From contig OW804094.1 of NCBI GenBank assembly GCA_942159475.1, positions 51,704,966 to 51,768,965 of the forward strand: DNA of 64,000 bases, given 5' to 3'. Within the stretch, counting starts at the first letter, position 1; each line of letters begins with the position of its first letter. Below, piece after piece: positions 9,423 to 20,079 of this stretch. The position numbers and the translations under genes were made by a program. The notes under the pieces were generated by a model. That model was given only the letters and a program-made list of their open reading frames with translations, was not told where the DNA came from and did not search any database. Source of the stretch: Sthenelais limicola. Taxonomy: Eukaryota; Annelida; Polychaeta; Phyllodocida; Sigalionidae.

Positions 9423-10813
9423 TAAGTGTTGAAGCTGACTGGGTTTGCCCCGTCTCTAATAGAACCACATCTATGCGTTAACAATTTCGTTAGTTTTAAT
9501 TACGCATCTGCTTGACGTTTCCTATTGGTACTCACAATGCAGATCTGATGTTTCAGTTATTTGTTATTGTAGTGGAACAGATTGCACCCATTTATTGAAT
9601 CCTAAAAATCACTTACATATCTACTCCCATGAGTAAACTTCATTTTTGTAATGGAACGATGAATACTGTCTTGACAGTCTTAGGCTAATTTTAATCATGC
9701 CCAAAGGACCATTGTTTCACCAATTCTCTCCGAATGGACATGCCAATATACACCTATTGATGAATTGGTCTTTCTTGACGCTGTACAATGAGGATAAGTG
9801 ATTGAATGGCAGGAAATAAGTGATGGATCGGCCCCATTAGCTGTTTATTGCAAGAAGCATAGGAAAATAACGTTTCAAAGGAAAAATCCCAAAGTTCGAC
9901 ATCATTTGGCGAGTCAGCAACAACCTCAATCGGTAGGTACCCCAGGGCGAAACAATTAGTAACCGAATTACAGCTTCAACTGGAAAATAAATAAAAGTGA
10001 GGGTTCCAAACAACGGCATCATCCAGGAAAGCTGGACTTGTGCAGGTCTTGGATTTTATCGTTTGACAAGCGAAATCCTAAACAAATTAAAGCCTATATT
10101 ATAGTCACTATTGCTTCCACCTCAGCACAGACAAGCCACAGTCTAAATTGCCTGTTGAGATTGGCCGAGGAGCTTGGTTTTAATCCAAGGACAATTTATC
10201 GAATTTATTGCGATGAAGTGGTGAAGCATCAACTCTGTTCCTCGGCTTCAGTACCAACATCGTCTAATCCTCAGTGGTCTGGGTCAAATGATGAAGGAAT
10301 CAATAAATATATCTATTTGAGTAAAGAATATAATGTTCATTCCTTCACTTCCTAAAATACCCCTTATTTCTTTGATTTCTTGCGCGATGATTGATTAGGC
10401 CAGATAGCCTTGAAAATTGCTTAAAATATTTTGAGCGAAGTGTCTGTCTGTATTTTCTGTCAAATATGAAAATAAAATTCTTTAAAAAAGAATTAAAATA
10501 TCGGGTCGGATTTTTAATGTAGTATCGAGTGGCCAATGGAGATATTTCATTCGATTACGGCCCAAATTTGTCTAAATCCTACACTCAGGCCAGAAAGTGC
10601 TTGAGATATATAGATATCTTTAGTATAGAGACACTAATATTACTTCAAAAGCACGATTTTAAAATCACATAAATCTTATAAATTTGGGGACATGTGACAA
10701 TAGAGTAATGCTAAGAGAATAGAAGGATAGCAGAGCAGAGAAATAGGTTTCTATAGGTGTAATACATGATGGAAATAGCTATAATTATATTTTAAGAAAA
10801 TAAAAGAACTCAC
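9423..10813. other. non-coding, probable intron
   Basis: No exon, repeat end or RNA gene that I can support. The stretch lies between two candidate exons of the minus-strand gene. Confidence 0.4.
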
Positions 10814-10885
10814 GTTGAGGGAGAACGTCAACCTTGTCAGACGAAGCCAACGTTTCTAAACACTCATGCGTCGTTGGGATCTTTC
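10814..10885 (-). CDS. 72-bp phase 1-1 exon of unrecognised host gene
   Basis: On the minus strand a good acceptor (TATATTTGTTTCAG) is followed by 72 open bases and a GTGAGT donor. Both boundaries are phase 1, the same as the exon at 2644-2826, so they can be spliced together in frame. The peptide, about 23 residues, contains IPTTHECLETLAS and DKVDVLPQ and one cysteine. It is too short to assign to a family. G+C is higher than in the flanking sequence. Confidence 0.55.
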
Positions 10886-11859
10886 CTGAAACAAATATAT
10901 AAGAATTAGTGTGTTGTTCGTGTGTTGTGCAACGTCTGGGAACAGGCCAGCTTGGACGCGATGCTGATGTCGCATAGTAACCAAGAGTATGCCTATGCAT
11001 CTCGACCCCATCTTCGAGATTTTAACCTTTCAAATGATGATCTAAAAGCCTCAGAATTGAAGTGAGGGTGGCTAGGAAGAGATGTAAGGGGATGAATAAA
11101 CCCCGATTATTTCGACAAAATCAAGGATTGATGAGAATACTTCTCTTACTTTAAACGTTAGAAAAACATGGTTTATTTGAAACTTGAAATGTTTTATCAA
11201 GGTGCGCCTTTGGTTGGAAGAGATGGGAAACAAAATTTACGCTTTTAGCGTGTTTTAACACCATTTAACCTCTATAATTTCCCAGCTCTTTGAAAGCTTA
11301 ACCAAGTTGAATGTAATAAGATGCGAGGTCATTCAATGAACATCGTTTCCATTTATTTGTGAAAGCGAAGTGTGAGTTGCATTCCGTCATCCCATTAAAT
11401 ACCTTTACGAAATTAATCAATTGTTTTAATTATGCTTTTCTAAGGAAATTTGCCATGTCCGACCAGTTAAAAGGTTCATCTCCGTCAAAATATTGCGTGC
11501 TTTTAGCCTTTGACAGCAAGGAGAACAAAGGTTTTTTTAGATACCGATGTAAAGATCAAGGATCGGTTGGGACTTGATCCCCGTCTTTGAGGTGCGCTGG
11601 TGACATGTCATATTTACGTGAGCAATGCCATCTCACGTATCAATTAAGTATGGCACAGGCACTTAAATATTTTGACGTTCACCAGCAAGATCGCAGCAAT
11701 CGAAGTCATGAATCGCCTAGGATCGCCTGTTAGGATTCGGTACAGGGATCTGATGGAAAACCTTGCATGGTACAGCTGATATGATAGTGCTTGAACGTAT
11801 GGGACAATAAAGCATATAGCAATAAATTGACGCAATCTGGTTGGCGCATTTAAGGCCTG
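10886..11859. other. non-coding, probable intron
   Basis: Nothing recognised. A 72-codon plus-strand open stretch (11359-11577) has no supporting signal. Confidence 0.4.
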
Positions 11860-12260
11860 CACACACATACACGAGTTGAAGCCCGATTTGGACTCCCGAT
11901 CACTCTCAGGATTTTAATTCAAATCCTGGTTTACTTTTTGAGGCCCGATTCAGGATTTGAGATCCGATTTCAGAAATATTAAACCACATATGTCCGATTC
12001 CAGAACCGATTTCAGGACCAGTTTTCCAGAATCCTAAATAATTTCAAATCGTCTGTGTGTGGGTCTATCCCTGATTGGTCAGTGATGCCCTCCTGATGAT
12101 CCGATATAATGGAATATCGGGGCAACACTCCCGATCAATTCTAACAGGCAGGACAATTTGAAAGACTATAACTTCACTAATCTTTGGAGTATCAACACAC
12201 TTTTTTCCCACTTTTATAATGCTCACTTCCCCTTCTGCACATGCCAAGATTTTACTTTTT
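11860..12260. mobile_element. CGATT-word element, partial
   Basis: Starts with a CACACACA-type end and reads through many CGATT/AATCG words. The part from 12080 on (CCCGATCAATTCTAAC, ACTATAACTTCACTAATC, GGAGTATCAA) is homologous to 34340-34490 and 34810-34850. It is non-coding. It belongs to the same group as the array at 33850-35090. Confidence 0.6.
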
Positions 12261-13084
12261 TTCCAAATAATTTTTACATGTGATGTGTCACAGGAAAATG
12301 AGTCGCAAGTCGCAATTTCTTCTTTTTGTTTTAGATATCATCATATTTGAAAAGATGATATCAAGCTGATTCCAATGATGGTAAAAGCCATAAGGACAGC
12401 TAAAAAATATTTTTATATTATCAGTTTCATTGTTCATGTATGTAATTATACGATGTGCAATTGTCTGTTATTTCCCAGTTCTACCATATGCACAGTATAG
12501 GCATACTTATGGCATATTTCTAATATTATTCATTTATTATGTTCCTTTTACACAAATGCGTATTTGTGTGTGCTTTATTGTAAAAATGACCCATTCTAGG
12601 AGATTTTTCGAACAAGGAATTATTAATATTCATTATAGACCCCCCACACACACACACAAGAGTAGGATTGAGATTGTTATTATAATGGTGGATTTAATGA
12701 ACCTCACAAATCAAGTCTAAAGTCAATATTATAAGATATCATGTAAAACCTTATGGACGCCCCGGCCCCCCCCCCCCAAAAAAAACATGTATACGCTATG
12801 CATACATTGCATATGTATAATACGTGTATACAATTTTCAGCTATATTTTATCATTCTATGTATTTTCATATTAATAAACCATATGTGGCAGGAAGGCTTG
12901 AAGTGGGATCTGAATGATCGGTATGAAAAATAATAAAAGAAAAAAATGTATGCTCAATGAATCTTGGAATCCAAAAACACTGACTGCCCCCATTTCGTGA
13001 GAATTGACAACATGACATACATGTTTACATAAATATATGGAGAATTATGAATCCTAGCATGCACACATACATGTATTCATACAT
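12261..13084. other. non-coding with simple repeats
   Basis: Contains a CACACACA tract near 12646, a C-run near 12768 and a copy of a shared module (GATGTGTCACAGGAAAATG near 12282) that also occurs inside the T1 elements. No gene. Confidence 0.45.
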
Positions 13085-13396
13085 ATATGACCCATTCTCA
13101 CGAAAGTGGTGCAACCCCCCATTTTTTCATTGATTGGTCAATAACTTGGTCGATTCTGATCTGAGAGACAAATGAATTGACCAGATGCATCCGTCTTAAC
13201 ATGGGCGTTAATAAGATATATACTTTTGTGTATCTATAATGTATATTTTATTAATTATATACTATCAAATCAGGAGAAATACCCAAATAATCACTCTCTA
13301 ACTTATAGTTATTATAGAAAAAAATCTGATTGAATTGATATACATTAATAAAATTCATGGCATAGAATAGGGGGATGAAAACCAAACAAAATGATA

Positions 13397-13546
13397 GTGG
13401 CAGTGGTAGATATATCTAGGAGACCGAGTCCATGGTAACTGTGACGTCACCCCAGATTCGGGGGGCGTGACGTAAGAGAGCGTCCAACGTACAAACTGGT
13501 CAGTCGCCAACGGTCATCGCACCTCCACCGAAGGGAAAAATCTTTT
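13397..13546 (+). repeat. DIRS-2 repeat A1
   Basis: About 150 bp nearly identical to A2 (17441-17608). It includes GGAGACCGAGTCCATGG and the CGTGACGTAAGAGAGCGTCC stretch. Compared with A2 it lacks a short hairpin segment next to its 5' end. The gag start follows within 30 bp, so the promoter probably lies here. Confidence 0.92.
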
Positions 13547-13557
13547 ACCTCGAGTCT

Positions 13558-14469
13558 TTGAATATTTCCTCCATTATGCCGAAGGGAAAGTTCAACCTTT
13601 GTCGTACGTGTGGTGAGAGGCACGCGAAGCCTACAGGCAACCATTGCAGAAGGTTGGAGTTAGATGTCGAGCTCAACAGAGAATTTGACCAGTCCTTCGG
13701 TGCGATGGCGAGCGGCTCCATGCACAAGCCGTCGGCTTCAACAGCTAAGAAGTCGCCCAGCTTCCAAGTCCCTGATGAGCAATGCTCCTCTACAGCTGAT
13801 CGGCTCGATTCCATGGAGGCTTTGGTTTCCCAGCTATCGGATCTGATGACAAAGCCAAAGAAAGGGAAAATTAGAGTGCAATCATCTTCTAGTGAGAGCT
13901 CAACTGACAGCTCAGACTCCTCGTCCGACTCAGATTCTTCAGAGGCCGAGTCGTCACGGAAGCACAAGAAAGACAAGAAAAGGAAGAGCAAAAAACCCTT
14001 CGCTCAAGATAAACATCTAGATGAGGGTAAAGTAGATAATTTTGAGAAGCTAATGCTAGTTACTTTTAAAACAATCAAACAATTTCTAGATGATGGCATA
14101 CCTGTGGCAGGTATCGTCAAGCACGGTCGGATTCTGGCAACCAAGGCAGCTACCGGGTCCTATATGGACAGGGCTTTTCTCGACTACGATAAGTCGGTGA
14201 GAAGCAGGGCCAACAAGAAAGGCCCCAAGGCCTTTGCAAGGGCTGATGAGGAGGACAGGTTGAATTTCTTCTGCTACAACACCTCAAAGAAGGCGGGAGG
14301 ACTGCCTAGGACCCCATCGGCGAGAAAGCAGAAGGGATACTGCTTTAGGTTCAACGGAGATTCTGGTTGCCATGCTAAGTCTTGTGTATTCGCACATCGC
14401 TGCTCAAATTGCAACAAGGCCGGGCATTCAGCCAAAGAATGCAAGTCTGGATCATCCTCAAGCAAATAG
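13558..14469 (+). CDS. gag-like protein of DIRS-2
   Basis: 303 codons, open throughout. A better start may be the second Met (MPKGKFNLC, at 13576). The N-terminus has a C-x2-C...H...C cluster (CRTCGERHAKPTGNHC). Residues 105-145 are an SDSSSDSDS tract followed by a lysine-rich stretch. The C-terminus has a CCCH-type finger (CFRFNGDSGCHAKSCVFAH) and then a classical CCHC knuckle (CSNCNKAGHSAKEC). Such knuckles bind element RNA in DIRS and other gag proteins. The next frame (RT) starts about 220 bp further on. Confidence 0.88.
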   Translation: MNISSIMPKGKFNLCRTCGERHAKPTGNHCRRLELDVELNREFDQSFGAMASGSMHKPSASTAKKSPSFQVPDEQCSSTADRLDSMEALVSQLSDLMTKPKKGKIRVQSSSSESSTDSSDSSSDSDSSEAESSRKHKKDKKRKSKKPFAQDKHLDEGKVDNFEKLMLVTFKTIKQFLDDGIPVAGIVKHGRILATKAATGSYMDRAFLDYDKSVRSRANKKGPKAFARADEEDRLNFFCYNTSKKAGGLPRTPSARKQKGYCFRFNGDSGCHAKSCVFAHRCSNCNKAGHSAKECKSGSSSSK

Positions 14470-14595
14470 GAGGTTGTTGGAGGGGTGAAATCTGTTACAG
14501 AGTATTTAGTATTTAGTATTTAGTCTATTCTCCGGTGCCCCTGGTTACTGACAGCACCGTTGACAATGCCGGTAGTGAACTTTCTCCCTTTTTCT

Positions 14596-14607
14596 CAAGA
14601 TGGCGGC
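14596..14607 (+). promoter_or_regulatory. YY1-like motif between gag and pol of DIRS-2
   Basis: CAAGATGGCGGC lies about 90 bp upstream of the RT start codon at 14689, mirroring the motif at 7076-7090 in DIRS-1. The ATG inside it opens only an 8-codon frame, so conservation for coding is not the explanation. A role as pol-transcript initiator is inferred. Confidence 0.45.
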
Positions 14608-14688
14608 TCTTCCAGTTTGCCCTTAGACCCAGGCTTTGCAACCACTAAAACAGATCCCCCTCCGTCCTGTCCTCTTCTCTAGGACTTT

Positions 14689-16523
14689 ATGTGTACAGAA
14701 GTGGAAGAGATATGTGAAATGTTGTTTCAGAAGGATTTTGAGGTTTGTCCTCCGTGTGTTAACCAAGATTCGCCCATAGTTAGGGCGCTGCCTACATCCC
14801 CGCTGGGAACTGATGTTGTTGTTTACGCAGCCTGTGAACAGGGGACTTGTGTTTGTCGCCACGTCATAGGCGAGTCCCCTGTTCAGCTATATCCTTGCAG
14901 GTTCGGCCATTATATATGTAATGAGAAGTGGCCTCACCTGAGAGACTTTATGGATGTTTTATGTGGTGTCACAGACGGTTTCCCCATTGTGGATGAAGAG
15001 ATCCCCCCGTACGAGTGCTCCAATTATTCATCAGCTCTACAGGATGATACTCACGCCTTGTTGTCGAAGCAAATAAGGGCGGAGCTCGAGGAGGGCATGG
15101 TGGAAATCACACAGTCTAAGCCCCACTGCATCCACGCCTTGGGGGCAGTACCTAAATCCCAGGGAGGGATTAGGGTAATAACGGACTCCTCCCGCCCTGT
15201 AAGTACCTCTGTTAATAATCACTGCTCTACGCTTTCTCCTACAAGGGCCGCGATGAGGTATCACAGCTTCTGTTCCCCGGGGCAGTGATGACAGTCGTCG
15301 ACATCAAGAGTGCTTACAGGGCCGTCCCTATCCGCCAGGCCCATAGGAGATACTTGGGTTTCAGGTGGGAATTGGACGGTAAGGATTCTTATTTTATGGA
15401 CAATCGCCTGTGTTTTGGGCTAACACTAGGCCTGTATTATTTTGACAGAATTGCATCGTTTGTGTCTACTGTGCTCATGACAGTGTTTAGTCTTAAAGTT
15501 GTGCACTATTTAGACGATTTTATATGCATATGTGACTCTCTTAACGCTGCACTGGAAGCCCAGCTTACCATGATCCAACTGCTGCGATTTCTGGGCTTCC
15601 ACGTGTCGTGGAAGAAAGTTTCTCCCCCGTCAACTACCACTATATATTTGGGGATAAGTGTTGATTCTGTTAAGATGGAAATGAGACTGCCTGCGGATAA
15701 ACTGACTAAACTTGTGTGCCTTCTTAAAAAGTCAGTGAACAGGAAATCGATCACCAAGAAACAGCTGGAGAAACTAAATGGTTATCTATCACACTGCGCG
15801 CATGTAGTACGTGGTGGCAGAATATTCTCCAGGAGGTGTTACGCCCTGTACAAGGTTATGGTGTTGAAATCTGCGAAGTTCCTCCCCATCTCCCCAGGAA
15901 TGAGTGAGGATTTGAGGTGGTGGTTGGAGTTTTGCAAAGATTTTAATGGCAAATCCCTCATTGTGTCAGAAAGTAACCCTGTTCATCTCGTCACCGACGC
16001 TTCTCAGAAGGGATACAGCTCCTACTTCGGGTCTGATTGGATCATGGGTGCCTGGGATGGCCAGGTTTCCTTTGAACTCGACTCGTCTTGCAACCATGTG
16101 CAGCCTAGCCCCGTCATACCAGCTCATGACAGCACAAATATTAATGTTCTAGAACTATGGGCAGTTGTTGCAGCTATCAATCGTTGGGCTGAGGATATGA
16201 AGGACTCAGCAGTGCTAGTTTTTACTGATAACATGCAGGTCTTCTATATGCTGAGTAATGGTGCAAGTGTTAACGACACTTGCATGACATGGATCCGTCA
16301 GCTTTTTTGGCTCTCTATGAAATTTAACATTACCTTCCTCCCCAGATATATCAACACAAAAGCTAATTTGGTGGCGGATACTTTATCCAGATTGGGCTAT
16401 AAGTCTTCATGGCCAGCAGCTATCCCTACTATCTATAATTCCGGCCTTTGCTGCAGAAATAAGCTTATTAATGTTTTGTCTTCTAGGCCTACTCCAGCTG
16501 TCGGCCAAAGCACGCAGCTTTAG
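14689..16523 (+). pseudogene. reverse transcriptase/RNase H of DIRS-2, frameshifted
   Basis: The first frame (14689-15288) holds the N-terminal part up to the early RT motifs (GGIRVITDSSRPV). A one-base shift near 15236 moves the reading to the frame that continues to 16523, with VVDIKSAYRAVPI (motif A), LCFGLTLGLYYF (motif B), VVHYLDDFI (YLDD catalytic box), VTDASQKG, NVLELWAVVAA, FTDNMQVF and VADTLSRLG (the four RNase H acidic positions D-E-D-D). The frameshift makes it non-functional unless it is a sequencing error. The end overlaps the recombinase frame by about 50 bp. Confidence 0.9.
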
Positions 16524-17314
16524 ACAAGACTCTGTGTCGTCCACGACCAAGAAGCTTAGGAATCGCCAGTGGAAGTGCTATCTTAAATTCTGTCGTCATT
16601 ATTCCCTTTCCCCCCTCCCATGTGGAACTGAACAGGCTGTGTGTTACAAGTCTTTCTTATCGAATTACATGAAGCCTTCTTCCATTCAGGCGTATTATCA
16701 AGCCATGATTTTCTTCCATGTAGTCGAAGGACTGGAGCCAGTGAGACTGTCTCACCCCCGTCTGAAGGCTACGTTCGCGGGCATTCAGAGAGTATATGGG
16801 TCGCAGAAGTCGCAAAAATCCCCTCTGCTTCCCCATCATTTAAGAGCCGTGGCAAAAATTGTAAGTCCTGCTCAGGAATTGGAGAGACTTACGTTTACAG
16901 CGGCCATCTTCATGTTTAGGACACTCCTAAGGGTGTCTCACATCGTTTCTTCTACATATCGTCTCATATCTTCCAGACAAGGAAATCTGCCCTGTGTACC
17001 ACATAAGGAAGATGTTTTCTCGCTGGCCTGCGGCCTCGAGTGCTCAGTTATTCTCATCATATGATGTAAAAAATTTATCTTATATTCAATTTTCCAAGTG
17101 TTTATCCGTCTTACTTGATAAGGCCGATGTGAAAGGTAACTATGCGTCCCACTCACTTCGTAGGGGTGGCGCGACTTTTATGTCCCAGCAAGGGTTTTCT
17201 ATGACTGACATTAAAGGCCGAGGCCTTTGGAGGTCGGCATGTGTAGAGGAATATCTTCAGCCGACAATCTACCACAAGTTGTGCCAGGACAAGAAGTGTG
17301 CCGGGCTAGTATGA
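16471..17314 (+). pseudogene. tyrosine recombinase of DIRS-2, frameshifted
   Basis: The first frame (16471-17064) gives the N-domain and the first catalytic Arg region (MFRTLLRVSH). A frameshift somewhere in 16950-17060 moves to the frame ending at 17314, which carries the H-x-x-R box (HSLRRGGAT), the W of GLWRS and the nucleophile Tyr (EEYLQP). Family and order are as in DIRS-1, but sequence similarity is modest, so these are different families. The stop lies just before repeat B1. Confidence 0.87.
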
Positions 17315-17331
17315 CAGTTCTTTGGCGGGTT

Positions 17332-17440
17332 GGATTCAATAAACCCCCTGGGTTCTGCCCGAAGTGCCCTTCTGCCTTGACTTATCTATATTATGTGTTA
17401 TTGATGTGTTCTATTCAGTGGACTGACACGACTAGTATAT
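17332..17440 (+). repeat. DIRS-2 repeat B1
   Basis: Begins with GGATTCAATAAACCCCCTGG and ends in ACTAGTATAT. It is repeated as B2 (17681-17954, interrupted). It lies directly between the recombinase stop and A2. Confidence 0.92.
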
Positions 17441-17608
17441 GTGGCAGCGACCTCCCCGAGAGTCGCTAGATATATCTAGGAGACCGAGTCCATGGTAACT
17501 GTCTGTGACGTCACCCCAGATTCGGGGGGCGTGACGTAAGAGAGCGTCCAATGTACGAACTGGTCAGTCGCCAACGGTCATCGCACCTCCACCGAAGGGA
17601 AAACATTT
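17441..17608 (+). repeat. DIRS-2 repeat A2
   Basis: Near copy of A1, with an extra hairpin close to its start (AGCGAC at 17446-17451 pairing with GTCGCT at 17462-17467). It abuts B1, forming the B1-A2 junction typical of split direct repeats. It is followed by a short ACATTGACATTT tandem tract (about 17620-17660). Confidence 0.92.
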
Positions 17609-17680
17609 TCTTTAAAAAAGACATTGACATTGACATTTACATTGACATTTACATTGATTGAATTTATGAACCATATGTTG

Positions 17681-17954
17681 GGATTCAATAAACCCCCTGG
17701 GTTCTGCCCGAACTGCCCTTCTGCCTTGACTTATCTATATTATGACCTGATGAAGGGCACACCATAGCCCGAAAGCTAGTGATTAATAAAAATAACCAAA
17801 CTAATAGTAAGGGTTTTTTCCAATCCTTTACCATTTCTTTGATTCAACAACCCGGGCCAAAGATATACAAGCGACCCACCTTACTTCGATACATCTTATC
17901 TATATTATGTGTTATTGATGTGTTCTATTTAGTGGACTGACGCGACTAGTATAT
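17681..17954 (+). repeat. DIRS-2 repeat B2, interrupted
   Basis: Copy of B1 broken after position 17744 by a 165-bp insertion (including one target-site copy). It resumes at 17910 and ends in ACTAGTATAT at 17954, the right end of DIRS-2. Confidence 0.92.
17745..17909 (+). mobile_element. short retroposon-like insertion with hammerhead-like 5' fold
   Basis: 150 bp inserted into B2 and flanked by a perfect 15-bp duplication, CTTATCTATATTATG (17730-17744 and 17895-17909). The insert begins ACCTGATGAAGGGC, has a GGGC/GCCC stem with an 8-base loop, then GAAA (17771-17774). CTGATGA plus stem plus GAAA is the conserved core of hammerhead ribozymes, which Penelope-like elements and retrozymes carry in their terminal repeats. 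Here one extra A lies before the stem, and I cannot complete stems I and III, so activity is doubtful. It is a truncated end of a Penelope-like element or a retrozyme-like unit. Confidence 0.75.
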
Positions 17955-18594
17955 TATTAAGGTTAAATATATTGGTATAATTTATGCTTCCAAGTCAATT
18001 TATAAGAAAATGGCTAAATTAGGGTGAAAAAACGTCGCCAGACAAAATGGCTGTGCTTTTTATAATTAATAAATGAATTTTCTCTAAATAGTCTTATTTC
18101 ATAACTATAGGTTTGGAGACACACATACATCACCATTGGAAGATACTTATTACTTACAATCAGCAGAAATCCTGATAATCAGCATATAATCAGTGGAAAA
18201 AACGTCGGCACCTGGCGACGTTTTTTCACATATTTTTCCAAATATTATCCAAATTAAATTATTTTTCACCTGATGTTTAAATATGGCTTAGCCTCAAGAA
18301 ATACTTGAGAAAATAATCTCAAAATATCTTTCCTGATTTAAATACTGGGCTGTATTCATTGGGCGACGTTTTTTCTCTTGATTAATGTGATGTGTTTCAG
18401 GAAAATGAGTTACAAATCATATAAAATGGATTTTGAGATATCATAATTATTGAAAAGATATGATCAAGTGGATTCCAATGATGAAAACATTAATGACATC
18501 TAAGAAATGTTTCCATAATTTATTTTTGACGAATTCATGTATTCATGTTTGAAAAAACGTTTGCAATATTTCTGAATGGGTATAGTAGCTAAAT
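17955..18594. repeat. T1 copy a, middle segment
   Basis: T1 sequence between its two inserts, corresponding to the inverse of about 32790-33385 in the intact copy. It holds four copies of the GAAAAAACGTCGCC 14-mer, some with one change (18026, 18196, 18214 inverted, 18362 inverted), and no gene. Confidence 0.85.
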
Positions 18595-20079
18595 TGAATC
18601 TTTACAAACCGATCTCAATAACATTGTAGAATGGTGCTCTTGTAATAAAATATCACTCAATATTGGAAAATGTAAAAGTCTAACGGTAAGAACGAGAAAC
18701 GATAAAAAAAATACAGTATGTTATACTATCGGTGATCAGAATATGGGCGATGTAGATGCTTATAAGTATCTCGGTATGGAAATTGACAGACAGCTTAGCT
18801 TTAAGAAATTTATGTGTAAAAAGATCAATACTGTGAGGTCGCGGATAAAGGCCATGTCTAAACTTTATGGGGCTTGTAGCAAGAAGACACTATTACTTAT
18901 ATATAAAACAATGATACTGCCGATATTAGATTATGGAGATGTGTTCTACGGTTCAACAACCAAAGCTTCCCTCCAAAAACTGCAGACTTTACAAAACTCT
19001 GCACTAAAGATCATTCTTCGGTTACCAAAATATACGAGTACGATTGATATTCACAAAGAACTCAAAATCATGTCACTTGCTACGAGACGTGAGACCCATA
19101 TTTTAGAGAGGGCATTTATTAGATCCAGAGACTTAGAAAATGTAGACACTAGAAACTTAGGCCTAAGAAGCCTTCAAAAGGGCAAAAGATTAATCGTCCC
19201 CCTGCCGAAAAATGAAATCTTTCGGAGGTCATACCTTTTTTCTTTACCCAATCTTTGGAATTCTATGTCTTGCGAAGCACAACTTATTCCCACAAGGAAA
19301 GAGTTTAGGGGATACCTTAAACAAAGGTACCCCCTTGAACGAGATCCTTATATAAAAACGAATGATGACCTGTAGTAGATTTGAACATATCACTGTATAT
19401 CATGTTATATCTTGAATCAACACTTCCTAAGGACTTGTTGAAGGGGACAAAGGGGGGGAAGTCATTTCTCAAGGAACATAAATCCTTTCTCTTAAGAAGA
19501 TCGATACAACGATAGTAGCAGGGGAAAGGGGGCAGAATGAAATTTGTGGATAATGGGGTCTCAAAAGTATGAAATCCACCAGTATAGGTCGATTTGGAGT
19601 CAGTCCAAGATTGATATTATGTGTTTTGTTATTGTTAAGGCCTATAGTAGAAGAAGCCTATGAGTTACAGATGTTCATGTATGAACTAATGTTAAGGCTT
19701 CCAGTATAGGACGGCCATTGTTGGAACTATTATGAATGAATAGACAATATACTTGTTGTTAATTATTACTGATTATTACTGAGCAGATTTAAGGTATAAT
19801 AGATCAGAACTAACACTGATACTAACAATGAACAACGAAACAAGGATTCAACAGACATTTTAATTTTTACTCAATGAACTATAAAGACTACAAAATATCT
19901 GAAACAACAAGGAGATATGGACAATGGACACTTTTAATAGAATTACAAAATTGATCTCATTTGGTTACATAATTTTGGTTTGCCTGGAAGAACTGCCTGC
20001 CCAGCGCACGCAGATGGTGTATTCAATTCTGACTGTATGTATGAATGTCTATTCAGAATAAAAATCCTATATATATATA
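18595..20079 (+). mobile_element. 5'-truncated LINE inserted in T1
   Basis: The insert is bounded by comparison with the intact T1 copy: the empty site there reads GTAGCTAAAT then ATACTCC. It holds only the C-terminal part of a LINE reverse transcriptase plus about 700 bp of 3' sequence ending in an AT-repeat tail. 5' truncation is the usual result of target-primed reverse transcription. Confidence 0.82.
18597..19375 (+). pseudogene. C-terminal fragment of LINE reverse transcriptase
   Basis: Open from the left insert border, through LNNIVEWCSCNKISLN, YKYLGMEID and MILPILDYGDVFYG, to the stop at 19375. These are the thumb and connection blocks that follow the YADD box in Jockey/CR1-type LINEs. 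Palm, fingers and endonuclease are missing because of truncation. The remaining ~250 codons have no stop, so the insertion is not ancient. It is not expected to make a functional product. Confidence 0.85.

Larger units (their letters stand above)
13397..17954 (+). mobile_element. DIRS-2: YR retrotransposon with split direct repeats
   Basis: Borders are set by comparison with the empty site in the other T1 copy: host sequence AATGATA stops at 13396 and resumes as TATTAAGG at 17955, with no target-site duplication, as expected for YR insertion. The structure is A1 (13397-13546), gag, RT/RNase H, YR, B1 (17332-17440), A2 (17441-17608), B2 (17681-17954). This is the split-direct-repeat plan of PAT/Ngaro elements. 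RT and YR each have a frameshift, and B2 holds a further nested insertion, so this copy is dead and older than DIRS-1. Confidence 0.95.

Noticed and set aside
17745..17780. Complete hammerhead ribozyme
   Set aside because: Only the CTGATGA box, stem II and GAAA are seen; stems I and III and the cleavage site cannot be completed, so only a hammerhead-like core is claimed.
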